This document shows, piece by piece, positions 25,795 through 38,500 of a stretch of 64,000 bases of DNA. The position numbers and the translations under genes were made by a program. The notes beneath the pieces are model-generated. The model saw nothing but the letters and a program-made list of their open reading frames with translations. It searched no databases and was not told where the DNA came from. Origin of the DNA: Eonycteris spelaea (taxonomy: Eukaryota; Chordata; Mammalia; Chiroptera; Pteropodidae). Numbering within the stretch: position 1 is the stretch's first letter; the number at the start of each line of letters is the position of its first letter. The stretch lies in NCBI GenBank assembly GCA_003508835.1, contig PUFA01000066.1, positions 2,232,001 through 2,296,000 of the forward strand, given 5' to 3'.

Positions 25795-25985
25795 CTGGGT
25801 TATAATCTTGGCTCTGTTATTAACTGGCTCTGTGACCTTAGGACCCCTCTGTGACTCAGTTTCCTCCTTTATAAAATGACGATAGTAATGGTACCTTCTG
25901 CTTAGGCTGCTGTGAGGATTAAATACTTAATACATGTAAAAGAACTTACATCAGTTCTTGGCACATGGTAAATGTTCCACAGTGT
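25795..25985 (+). mobile_element. MIR, sense, upstream of DDX27
   Basis: CTTGGCTCTGTTATTAACTG, GTGACTCAGTTTCCTCCTTT and TTCTTGGCACATGGTAAATG. A clear MIR about 300 bases upstream of the DDX27 promoter. Confidence 0.75.
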
Positions 25986-26269
25986 TAGGTATTCTCATTT
26001 TTAATTTTTATACAAATTTATCTTTTTTTAAAAAATAAGTGTTTACTGTGGGGGAAAAAAAATCTAAAAATAAAAATCACTTATTCTACCCCTCAGGGTC
26101 AACCATTGCTAACTGTTTATTGCGTTGTTTTCCACAGTTTCTTGTACATAAATATACAGAGACAGAGCTTATCCACGCACCTCTTCGGCCTTCTTCGCAA
26201 CTCGCAAACATCCTCCAACGTTCCACGGCTTTCTGAACACAAGACAATGGAGTTCGACTAAAACAAATC

Positions 26270-26460
26270 CCCGCCCCTTGACTTCGACTCGCGAAGCCAC
26301 GCCCCTGTTGCCGCATGCGCACTCGAAGAGTTCGGGCGCGGTTGCTCCGCCCCGGCTTCCGCAAAACGGAAGTGATGTCAGCAGTGACGACGAGAGCGTC
26401 GCGGAAAAGCGGGTTGGCCTGCGCGCGGTGCTGATTTCCGGAAGTAATTGCTCGGGCAAC
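26270..26460 (+). promoter_or_regulatory. DDX27: DDX27 promoter, TATA-less CpG type
   Basis: CpG-rich sequence directly precedes the start codon. Motifs visible: an NRF1-like CGCATGCGC at 26312-26320, a CCACGCCCC box near 26298, CCGCCCC near 26348, a compound ETS plus CRE-like CGGAAGTGATGTCA at 26367-26380, and an ETS core CCGGAAGT at 26438-26445. NRF1 with ETS is typical of ribosome-biogenesis and other housekeeping promoters. No TATA box is seen. Confidence 0.7.
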
Positions 26461-26549
26461 ATGCTTGAGGAGCTGGGTTTAATCGGAACTATAGGCGAAG
26501 ATGACGAGGTGCCAGTGGAGCCCGAGTCTGACTCCGGAGACGAGAGGAG
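26461..26549 (+). CDS. DDX27: DDX27 exon 1 (start codon; one base short of phase)
   Basis: The ATG at 26461 opens [20 protein letters not shown] followed by PESDSGDE, the acidic DDX27 N terminus, up to an AG|GTACGA donor. The exon has 89 coding bases, but exon 2 begins in phase 0 (GGG CCC ATC), so a multiple of three is required. The tail GACGAGAGGAG looks like a GAG run that has lost one G. The phase-0 frame read backwards hits TGA at 26529-26531, so no other start rescues it. The frame is open upstream of the ATG to 26278 but has no ATG there. The human protein, as remembered, may start about 31 codons earlier. Confidence 0.8.
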
Positions 26550-29500
26550 GTACGAGCGGATCCGGGGTGGAGGCGCAGCGGCGGGCAGTCGGGTTTCCTT
26601 GACTGCTTCCCATCCCCGAGATTCCTCTGCCCCTGACCCCAAATCCTCAGCATCCCAGAGCCAGGCTGGCTTGTGTCTCTAGAAGAGCCTCTCACCGGGA
26701 CCCCAAGATCTTTCTCAGTTTGCTTGTCTCTAGATTTTCCGCCCAGTGCCAGTGCCATTCCGTTTCGTCTTGGTGAGCTGTCAAGTCACTGATGGTACTT
26801 AATCCAGGTCCTGTGTCATAGAGTTCCAGAGGTGAAGCCGCTACTGGTTCCTGTTTAAGGAGCCTTGGTTATCCATTTGTTCGTTATGCCAGTATTTATT
26901 CAATACTTACATGTGCTACACCTAGTAGTAAGCATTCGAGACATAGCAGTGAACAGTCTGGGCTAGGACACCACTCTCCTGAAGCTTATGTTGGAATGGA
27001 GGGTGGGGGGACAGACATTAAACAGCATAGCAATTAGAAAGGGATTAGTGTCATGAAAAAAGTGCTCACCCTTCAAAGATCCAGCCAGGATGTTTTCCCC
27101 TCCATGACCTCACCTGATGACTGACATCTCCATTAGGATGTCCCATAACTTGCTCCGTCTCAAGCCAGAATGCTTGGAGTCATCCTTGACAGCTTCTTCC
27201 TCCTCACTCCCCTCCAGTGTTCTGAAAGCTAGGTCAGAAATCTCTCAAGCTTCTGCCCCTCTTTCCATCCACTCTGCTTCCATCTTAGTCCAGGTCACTG
27301 CCATCCTGTGCCTTGACACCTGCAGTACTAACATACCTGGTCTCTAACTCTTTCTCTTGGCCCTCTTTAGTGTATTCTCCACTTAGCAGCCAGAATGATC
27401 TTTTAAAGTCTTGAATGAAAAACATAAATAAAGGACTGATGCAAATATGGCAAATGATAATGCAAAACTTCAAGTATGCAGTGCTATACAAGTATCAATA
27501 GTTAAACTAGGTACCCGAGAAATGATAAATAATCATTACTAATGATGAAGTTTAGGGTCAAAATCCTACTTGAGTTGTTTAACTCAAGTAGAGGGGGGAA
27601 AAAGTCAGCATAGCACTTCTTAGTTCTCAGAGTTTTTTCTTCTCAACCTATTCTCCTGAAGCCATAGTTCAGCCAATCAGTTCTCCTTCCTTTCCAATTT
27701 TCAAAGTATAGGTTTTAAAAGTTATCCTTTTGTTATTGATTTCTAACTTAATTGAATTGTGGTCAGAGAACAGTGTATATAATATTGATTTTTTTGAAAC
27801 TTATTGGAAATTTGCTTAAAGACCCATTGTGTAATCAGTTTTTGCAACTATTTCATGTATTCTCAGAAAGAATGTTCATTTTTTAATGGTAGGTGCAGTG
27901 TTCTTTATATATTCATTGGAACGAAGCCTATTAATTGTGTTGTTCAAATTTCCTACAGACTTACTCTTTTTGTCTGCTTAATCAGTTACTGAGAGTGGTA
28001 TGTTAAAATCTCCCATAACAAATGTAGATTGGTCAGTTTCTTATTGTCTTCTGTCAATTTTTGCTGTGTAGATTTCTCTCTTATTCGTACCCTCATTTTC
28101 TTCTTCTTTTTCTGGTGTTCTTCCATCTTAGGTCCATAGTCACCCTTCTTCTCCCTCTTCTCAGGGGCCCATCGTGCTGGGCAGAAAGCAGAAAACCTTG
28201 CAGAAGACCCGTAGTGCCGATTTCAACCCTGACTTTCTTTTCACTGAGAAGGAGGGAATGTACGATGGCAGCTGGGCCATGGCTGATGTCATGAGCCAGC
28301 TCAAGAAGAAGGTGAGACCGACAGTGATAGGCAGTTCCAAGCCTTGGGCTTTTAAGGTTGAACAATGGGTTATGGTTCTAACCTGACCTCATTGCCTTTT
28401 GCCATCTGCTTACATTCGGCAGATACTGGAACTCCTTTGGAATTATGTGATATAGTTTTGATGGGATAGGGAGGAGTGGTCACAAATAACCCACAGTCTT
28501 GATTGAAACCAAACAAGTATAAAATGTTGCAAAATGGTTTCGTGGTGGACTTTAGTTACAAACACATTCATTGATTTACAGATGATATTTAAAAGTATCA
28601 GAAATATTTTATTCCTTCATTGAAATGTCTATGATAGCTTTTCCTGGATGAGGTGATTGTGAACTCACACTAACTTCAGTGTGTATAATAAGAGAGACCT
28701 TTTCCTGATTTTATAGATATTACAATGTGAAAAAAAAAGTCTCAGAGGAAACCTGATAATACTGGTTCGATGTTTAGGAATACCAAACATCACACATAAA
28801 TTGCTTGACTTAAGAAAAATGGACATAGCTATGTTAAAAATGGTCTCTTTTTTAGATGTTCACTCCTTGTTTCGAATATTAGAAACTTTTATAACAGAGA
28901 ACAATCTAGCAAACACCCTTCGTAGTGGTATTTTTGATAGCTAGACTCTTCACAGATACTGTCATTCTGTCGTTTGCCAGGTAATCTCACATAAACTTAT
29001 GTTTAGGGTCCCTGGTACCTGCCCAGCACAGCCAAAGCTGCCACAAATGTCATTGTCATCTGCTTATTTGCCAAGATCCCATGTTTTTCTTTAAATATGG
29101 TTAACAAGCCAGAAAATGCATGAAAATTGTTTCTGTTTCATGCACTTCAAAGAGAAATATTGCCTGCTCAGAGCAGTTTAATTCAGACCCTGCTGGAACT
29201 TGTTCTGATTGAAATAAAACAGTGTTGTCTTTTCAAGGTCATCTTAAAAAGAGGATTTTTTTTCCTATTCTATTCACAAGGATCCAATGTAACAAAAGAC
29301 TTGGTCTTATAAAGCTTATAGTCTAGCATGATAGAAAATAACTAGACAAGTAATAACAGTTACCTGTAATCATGGTAAGTGCCATAGCATTTTAGAGTGT
29401 TTTGAGGATGCATAAAGGGGACCTGTCATTACTTACCCTTTCTAAAGTTTTAGCACTATCCAGCATTACCTGAATTTGATCAGATTTCAGCATTTTAATT

Positions 29501-32500
29501 AATAAGCTAAATTATGTCTGGTAAGGGAAAGAGTTTTTCTAAGTAATATTTACATATAATGTGACATCGTTTGGTAATTTATCATTCTAAATAGTAAACA
29601 CCTTCCAAAATGTATATGTTTTTATTGGTTCCAGGTAATTTAAAGCTTTTACACAAATAGACCACTATTTTAATATTTTTTGGTTGCAAATAGTCTACAG
29701 ATTGATTAATTGGACAGACAACCTTTTTCTGTATTAACATGTGAGACCCAGCCCTTAGAGAAACTTTGCTTTGTCTCTTGCCCATATGTGTATTCTTTTC
29801 ATTTTTTAAATTTTTATCTGCAGAGGGCAGCGACTACATTAGATGAGAAGATTGAGAAAGTTCGAAAGAAAAGGAAAACAGAGGTGAGAAAGCAAAGCAG
29901 TTCCTTCTCTTTGTAGTTAAGCTCACAGCTTTACTCTCAACACGACTCCACCATTTCTCTTCAAGCCTGAGTTGAAGTGCAGCCGGTGCAGGCAGGCTTC
30001 TCTGTGTGTCTGTTAATATTCACTCAGAATTCACGTAGTGTTCTGCCCAGGCTAGAGAACATAATACTGTTCTTCGTAGGTTCTGGGGTTTCTCGAAGTT
30101 GGTAGATGCCTTGCTTTATTATAATTTTTCTTTCCAGGATAAAGAAGCCAAGTCTGGAAAGTCAGAGAAGGAGAAAGAAGCAAAGGAGGGTTCTGAACCG
30201 GAGGAGCAGGAAGACCTTGAAGGGAAAGATGAGAAGGCTCGGAAGATGAAGAATCAGAGACTGACTACTCATCAGCTGATGAGAACATCCTCACCAAAGC
30301 AGGTAGGTGATGCAGTGGCACCGTCAGCAACGGGAACAGGAAATTGGAACATGTTGTCCCTGACTCTGTAGGATTTCCTATGCGCTTTTAAACAGAGCAT
30401 AAATCTAACATCTCCATGTCGAACTTTCTCTTAGCTTCTTTTTTCTTGGGATTTTGTCAGGGTGTACTTTGCAGGCAGACTGTACTCTTTTTCTCATTTC
30501 CAGCCTCTCACAGCTGCCAGCCCTTCTGTGGCTCAAAATTTTTTTGAGGCGAGAGGTCTAACCACGTGGTGGGCGCTCCATAGATCTTCTTACAGAAATG
30601 AGTGCTATAGCATCATTTACTAGCATAGTGATTGAGAGCCTGGCCTCTGGAACCCTGTGGGTTCGCTTCCTGTCTGACTTCAGGCGAATTACTTACCTGC
30701 TCTGCCACACGGTGACCTCATCTCCGAAACGAGGTTAATGACAGTCACTCCATCAGGTGGTTGTGTGGATTCAGTGAGGTATTCACATAAAGCACATAGG
30801 ATAGTATCTAGCGGATTGTAAATGCTCAGTAAGTACAAGCCCTGATTCTCAGCTGTTTTTCTCCGTAGATACACTCAAAGTAAAGGAGCGGAAGAAGAAG
30901 AAGAAAGCACAGGTGAGCACGGGCTTAGAAAACAGTGTGCAGCTTGTTTTTGCAACCTTAAAAGATTTCAAGGTCATATTGTTTTCTTGGGCCTTTTTTT
31001 TTTTTTTTTTTTTTTTTTTGCTGAATTCTGTCTTTTGATTTTCTGGTGTAGGAAGCAGGAGGGTTTTTTGAAGATGCCTCCCAGTATGATGAAAACCTCT
31101 CATTCCAGGATATGAACCTTTCTCGTCCTCTTCTGAAGGTAGTGTCTTCTTTTGGCAACTATTAGATTATTGCAGTCACCCCAAAACTGGGCTCTTTCTC
31201 CTCCTAAACTCCGTTGTCCACACAGCTGCCAGAGAACCCTCTTAAACAAAAAGGTCCATCTTGCCTAGTAAAGCCCTGCCCCTTCTGGTCCCTTCTGCTG
31301 ATGTCTCTTTGCACTCATTCTGCTCTGGCCACACTGGCCACCTCGCTGGCCCTCAAGCAGGTCAAGCACCTTCTTCCTCAGGGCCTTTGTACTCGCTGTT
31401 CCCCTCATCTGGAAGATTCTTCCAGAAATCCGCTCCTCGCCTCTTCCAGGCTTCCACTCAGTACCCCCTGCTCAGTGATGCCTCCCCTGACAGCCCTACT
31501 GTGAATCGCACTCGTTCCCCGCTCCGCCCTCCCCAGCCGCTTCGACTGCTGTGGTTTTCGCCTCAGCATTTGTCTCCATGGGACGCGTGTTTGTTTCTGG
31601 TCTGTGTTTTCCTCCCGGACGGTAAGATTCCTGAGGGCAGGGCTTTTATCTCTTTCCTTCACTGCCGTATCCTCTGCCTCGAACAGGGCCTCACACACAA
31701 CAAACGTGGATCAGATGACTGGGAGGGATTTCTGTAGTTACCGCTAGTTTGGAAACCTTGTTTGTGTCACGCTGAGACACTCTGTCTCTCTCTGTCTAAC
31801 CCTCTCCTTTGTGTTCAGGCCATTACAGCCATACAGCCAGCAGCCCACCCCCATTCAGAAGGCGTGCATACCCGTGGGGCTGTTGGGGAAGGACATCTGT
31901 GCCTGTGCAGCCACTGGGACAGGTAAAAAGGATAGAGACTTGGGGAGAGGGGACGCAGGAGGAGGATGTTCAACTTAGAACAGCCTCTAGGTTGACTACA
32001 AAAAGGCTACTGTGCTAAATATACAAGTATAATTTTTAATATAATAAGACTATATGTATTCTGTTAAGTAATTCTTTTTTAAAAACTTACTATGTATTTT
32101 TTATTTCTTGAAATGGTCTTTACTCTTTTAAAATGGTTGCGTAGTATTTTATTAAAGGATTATTTCTACCGTATAATTTTCTGCACTAATATAGACTGTT
32201 GCATTGAATATTCCTTTTATAAAATTTTTACTCCTATCAAGGGGGCCTGTCATGGCAGAGACAGGAAGTCATGGTCACAGATATCCTGATAGTTTTAAGT
32301 GAAAATGACCTTCACCAGACCCCCTGCAACCTGTGACCCATGACTGTTGTATATATTTCTGTGCTCAGGTGAAAACTCAGACCTTGAAGCGACTGAAGTT
32401 CTCCTCCTTGCTTTCTCCCTGTCCTTGCCTCCAGGTAAAACTGCTGCTTTTGCACTGCCCGTCCTGGAGCGTCTAATCTACAAACCCCGCCAGGCTCCCG

Positions 32501-35500
32501 TAACTCGTGTTCTGGTGCTGGTTCCCACCCGAGAACTGGGCATCCAGGTACACTCCGTCACCAAGCAGCTGGCCCAGTTCTGCAGCATTACTACCTGCCT
32601 GGCTGTGGGTGAGTGTCTGGCTGAGGGCTGCCAGCCACTGAGAGACTATGGCGTGGTGGAAGATGGGTATGCCCCACCATCTGAGGGTGGCGGGTGCCGG
32701 GAAAGCCTGTTCAATTGAATCCACTTAAAAACGGGATGATGTGTTTCATAGCAGATAGTGGTGGGAGGGGAGAGGGTTTGATTGAGACTTAACCCATCTT
32801 GCAGAATGAAACTTCAAAATTACAGGAAAAAGTTTTCTGGGTACTAAATAAATTTTGGATATAATTCCTGCTTTGCATGAATAATGAATCGAATATTATT
32901 TGGGGCAGAATTTTTCTGACGATGTTGTGCGATGGGGTTATCTAACTTTCACTTTACTCTCCCTGTGCAGTGGGAAGTCCAAAGTGATGTGGAAAGACAT
33001 CAGTTTTGCAGCTGCTTCTCTCAGTTTTAGATGCTTGAATTGTCCTATTCTGAAGTGCATTTGTATCATCATCTTTTTGATTTTTGCACTTAGCACAGTT
33101 GTAATTAAATAATCAATCTTTCCAAACATATTGTAAAATCCACAAGCACAGCCTTCGTCAGTTTTATTCTCTGCCGTTCCCTCTGCATCTGGCATGAGAC
33201 CTGGCAGGTGGCAGGGCTCAGTCAGTCCTGGTAACTGACTGAACTGGCCGCCTGGTGGGCTCTTTTCTCTGCAGGTGGCCTGGACGTGAAGTCTCAGGAA
33301 GCAGCTCTTCGGGCAGCGCCTGACGTCCTCATCGCCACCCCAGGCCGACTCATCGATCACCTGCACAACTGCCCTTCCTTTCACCTGAGTAGCATCGAGG
33401 TGCTCATCCTGGATGAGGCTGACAGGTACACCTGATATGGTGGGCCCAGACCCAGACAGGAACCTGCCACCCTGTATTATTCTACACAGCTCTTCCTGGT
33501 TCAGCTGCTCGTGTGTAGGCCTTTGCCCATCCTCAGCCCACATGGTCCTGCTCTTTTTCTGCTCAGTGAATGGCAGCACCTTCCTTTCAGTCGTTCAGGC
33601 CAACATTCTTAGCGTTATTCTTATCTCCTTGTTTCACACCCTACAAGACATCCATTAGTGAATCCTGTCAGCATTTGTCCAGTTAGGGGCTTCTGCATTT
33701 GCCATTCCCACAGCTTGAATTGACTTCCTTTACCTCCTTGGGTTTCTGCTCCAGTTGTCACTTATCTGAGAGGCCTTTGCCTCCTACATCGTTACCTGAA
33801 TGCTGGTGTGTTGATTGTGTCCCTCCTCTTGCCTGGAATGTCACATTTGTGATGCCCCGGCTTCCTGTCACTTGCTGCCCCATCCCAGTGCCCAGGGCCA
33901 GGTCTAGAATCTAGCAGGTGCTCATTGAGTGTTGAATAACCAATTGACTACTCACCAAGAGCAAACGAACCATTCCTGAGGCCAAGGAAATAAAGGAGAT
34001 CATTCTAAGCCAAGGGGACATGATCTGGTTTAGGTTTTAAAGGGGAAGGGAATTATAGTCTTCAAACATGTCAGTGTGTCAGAAGACCAGGAAAGGCTAT
34101 GGAAGTTTCAGATTTAAGAAGACACAACAATTAAATGTGATACCTGATTCTCCACTGGAGTCTGAAATAGATGGAGAAATAGTATGAAGGACTGGGTCAG
34201 TTGAAAAAACCTGGGATCAAAGTTATCTCGCCAATTAGTATTACCTACAAAGAGGAAGAGGCTCCTTTACCAGTGGAGAGAGCTGGCAGGTGCCACTTTA
34301 ACCACGTGATCAAACGTACATCAGCGGTACTGAAATAAAATGACGATCTGTGTCTCCCGATGGAGTGAAAGTGAGTGTACCCCCGCACGTTCTCCCAGCA
34401 ATGACCTATTAAATCTGGTCACTGGGAAATAATTAGATAAATCCAGAGTATGAAAGGGGTCAGGGGACTTTCCTGGATTCAAGGAGACTAAAGAGACACG
34501 ACAACCAAATGCAACATAGGAACTTTGCTTCCTGTACTAAAAAAATAAAAAGACAGCTATAAAATGATATTTCGGGGACAATTAGGAAAATTTGAATATG
34601 AACTGTAGTTTAGATGTTCAAACACTTAAAATTCTTGGGTGTGATAATGACATTGTGGTTATGTAGGAGAAGGTCATCGTTCTTAGGGGACATGTGCTGA
34701 AATATTTTGGGGGTAGGGTGTTGTGACGTCTGCAACTCATTTGCACATAGTTCAGCCAAAAAAAAAAAGGGATTAAGCGAATGTGGCCAAATGATAATTC
34801 TTAGTGAATCTTGTTGACAGGGTAAAATGACAATATTAATGCTAATAAAATCAGTTAATAAATGAGCCTGAAACCTAACTTGTGACAACATCAAACCATT
34901 GCCTGCCTGATGCTTTCTGCCCCTCACTGTGACAGAAGTGAGCGTAGGCCTTTCTCTTGATCCCTTCCCTTCCCTGCTCACCAGGATGCTGGATGAGTAC
35001 TTTGAGGAGCAGATGAAGGAGATCATCCGAATGTGTTCCCACCACCGCCAGACTATGCTCTTCTCAGCCACGATGACAGATGAGGTGGGCCGTGGGGTTT
35101 CTCCTCGGTGGGGTGAATGGAGAAGGCAGTGCAGAGAACCCCGGGCTGGGCCAGAAGGGGCGGCCTCGGGCCAGCACAGCTTGCCTCTTGGCAGGCTGAT
35201 GAGCATGCCTGTCTTTGTGCCTGGCAGGTCAAAGATCTGGCTTCTGTCTCTTTGAAGAACCCTGTCCGGATATTTGTGAACAGCAACACGGATGTGGCCC
35301 CCTTCCTGCGGCAGGAGTTCATCCGCATCCGGCTGAATCGGGAAGGGGACCGGGAGGCCATCGTGGCAGGTGGAAGGAAGCCCAGGGCAGGGCTGGTCAG
35401 GGTGGGGTCCTCGAGTCCCTTGGCTTCCTGGGGGTCACACTGAAGCTCCTGGGTTTCACCCTGGTGCTCTTCCGTCTAGTCTCCCCATTCATGCACTCCA

Positions 35501-38500
35501 TCACTTTCGCTGAGTCCTTTCTCCCTTTCTTTCATCGCCTCACCTCTCTCCCACCATCCAGTCCTCTTTATGTTGTTGCTGAACTCACCACTTTCCCCCA
35601 CCGGCCCCCTGGCCCTAGTTCAGGCCACTACCTTTGCCTGGATTATTGCAGCAGCCGCTTGGCCATGCTCCTTCCACCCTTGTGCCTTGGCAATGCCTTC
35701 TCCACGCTGCACATCATTTAAAACAATTGTTTGCACAACCATTTGCCCCTCTGGTTTCTTCTTTTGCTTTTAGACTAAAATCCAGGTGCCCTAGCGAGTC
35801 CTGTGAGACCCTCTGGGACTGGCCCCTGCCTGCCTTGTTGCCTTTGGCCAGTGGCGCTCTAGCCAAACTTGGCCTTCCCACCAAGCTTGTCCTGCCTTTC
35901 CGTTTGCTCTTTCCTGCGCCTGGAATCTCCCCCGAGCCTGCCTTGTCTTTCAGCCTGTGAGAGAGGCCAGCCCTGAAGCCACTGTCCCACCCTCCCTGCA
36001 GTCTCACAGCATTTATCGCTGTCGGGAGTCAGTCAGCCTCTCTGTCTCTGCCCTAGAATATGAGCTTCGCGGGCAGAGACCTCGCCTGTCTTCTCAGTGC
36101 CAGGCACAGCAGCACTTCTCAAGGGAGGAGGCATTATGTTTTGGAAATGGTTGTTGGCTCACTCTTTTCTCCCTGCCAGCTCTGTTGACAAGAACCTTCA
36201 CTGACCACGTGATGCTATTCACCCAGACCAAGAAGCAGGCCCACCGCATGCACATCCTCCTGGGGCTCATGGGGCTGCAGGTGGGTGAGCTCCATGGCAA
36301 CCTGTCACAGACACAGCGGCTGGAGGCCCTCCGGTAAAGTTTGGGGTAGGGGCCGGGCTCCCACCCCACCTTCTCAGGCAGGTCACACAGGCCTCTCTTC
36401 ATTTGGGAGAGGGAAAATACCACCCAGAGGTTGCATTAGAGCAATAGTAGCGGACACAGGTAGCACAGTTCCCCACAGAGCGTTTTAGTCTAAGCCTCGG
36501 AAGGTCCCGTCTCAGGTACAGTCAGAAGCCGGACTTCGTAGTCTCGCAGAAGAGGGTATTTGTGCCCAGGACTTGCGTGTGGGAGCCGTGGAGTGGCTTG
36601 GAAATTCTGACTTGGGAACGCTCAGCACACATTCTGTCCTCTACAGCTTTTCCAGAACATTGGACAAACCTGGTCTGATAGAACGAGATTTGGAATCACA
36701 GTTAGCCACTGTTTCTTGACCATTTACTTTGTCAGGTCCTATGCAGTGTGCTTTTCCGTGTGATTCCTTGTTTAATTCTCACAGAATGGAATTAGCCTGG
36801 GAGGCAAGGAGGAACCCTTTGGAACTCTCTGCCTGTTTGTGTTGCAGGCAGCTGAGAGTCGTTTTTTAAAGAAAGGCTGTTTTGAATGTTAAGACATTTG
36901 CCTGTGCTACTTTGATAGCCTAGCTCTGTGGTTCCCAGACTTTCGTATAGGAATTACTGCCTGAGGTGATGTACACAAAATGGTGTTTGCTTCCCTTTAT
37001 GGATTGTTCAGGGAGGAGTGTAAATGCCGATGGGTGACATTTAGGATATGTCCCTGCTGTGACAGCTGCACCTGCTGCTTGACTCCAAACGGATTTGTTT
37101 TCTTTCTGCTGCCTTAGACTCCGGCAGAACATCGGGCTGGGAATCTGAATGAACATCTCTTTGTGAATCTTTCCAGGCGCTTTAAGGATGAACAGATTGA
37201 CATCCTCGTGGCCACAGATGTCGCAGCCCGTGGACTTGACATTGAGGGGGTCAAAACAGTGAGCAGGCTCCATCTTCCTTGCACTTCTGGTGGGAGTCTT
37301 TTTGCCTGCTCTTCCCCCAACACCCAGGTTTGACTGATGCTCAGCTTTGACCTTCCAGGTAATCAACTTCACGATGCCCAACACCATCAAGCATTACGTG
37401 CACCGGGTGGGGCGAACGGCACGTGCTGGCAGGGCTGGGCGCTCGGTCTCTCTAGTGGGAGAAGAGGAGCGGAAGATGCTGAAGGAGATCGTGAAAGCTG
37501 CCAAGGCCCCTGTGAAGGCCCGGATACTTCCTCAAGGTGAGCAGGCACCGCTGCAAAAGCTAAGGCTGTTTGGGTAGGTGGGGCAGGGTCCAGGATCATT
37601 CCCCGTAGGATGGGGCAGGGGCAGAGGGTAATGGATGAGAGCAGGCGCCTTGCAGTCAGGAGCCAGATTTGAAACCTCGCTCTGCTACTTCCTTGCTAAG
37701 TGACCCTGGGCAGGTCTCACTTCATCTCTCTGTGTGTAAAACGGAGTAATGATAGACTTGTGCCCCAAGTGCCTCATTCATAGGTATTTTCCAATCTTTG
37801 GGAAGAGAAGGGCTCTTCTTGGGGTAAAATCCCCACTAATTCCCTTTCCCCCTCACCCAGCCCCCGATCCTTGAGGGCACAGTGTGGGGAGGAGGTCAGC
37901 ACTCATTCTTTTTGGATATCTTCCATTCCTTTCATTCTTGTCTGTAGGAGTCATAAAGCACACCCTTTTAAAAAATTATTTTCTAAGTTACAAAAATAAT
38001 ACATATTCAGTGTTGGAAATTAGTCAATAAAATAAGAGCAAAAATGTAATTGTATGTCGTGGAACTATCCACTGTTAATATCTAGGTGCATATTTTTTTC
38101 TGACTTTCTCTATTCCTATATGTCTTTTTCTTTCATTTGTTTCATTTAATTCATTCAATCAGCAAGCAATTATTGAGTACTACTGTGTGCCTGGTGCTAT
38201 TGTATTATAGAATAAATGGAGATTCTAATAAATTCTCTCTATATATTACATATAGAATGGAATAGAATAGAATAGAATATAGCATAGAATAAATATTGGG
38301 GATACAGCAGGACACAAAATAGCTGATACTCTGGCAGGAGAAAGACATAATGAATAAGCTAACAGAAGATGTGACCGAGAACTACAGGAGGAGAGGTGCC
38401 TCCTTTAGGAGAACCATTCAGGAAAGGCCTCTGAACAGATGAGATGAGTCCTGGATGACAAGCATGAAGCAGCCATGAGCGGTCTGGGGATGGAGTGTGC

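Larger units (their letters stand above)
20561..26269. other. STAU1-DDX27 intergenic region
   Basis: No gene is recognised. Contents are the inverted repeat at 21050, L1 fragments (21480, 23085, 24962), the unassigned repeat at 22085, the L2 at 24125 and the MIR at 25795. Confidence 0.65.

Noticed and set aside
26375..26434. ATG at 26375 as the DDX27 start
   Set aside because: It is out of frame with [13 protein letters not shown] and stops at TGA before 26434. The ATG at 26461 fits the conserved protein.
30849..31158. Minus-strand frames with lysine runs near 31 kb
   Set aside because: The lysines come from the complement of the poly(T) tract, and the frames cross DDX27 exons 5 and 6.
31214..31737. 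Frames of 96-158 codons in DDX27 intron 6
   Set aside because: Entirely within an L2 repeat.
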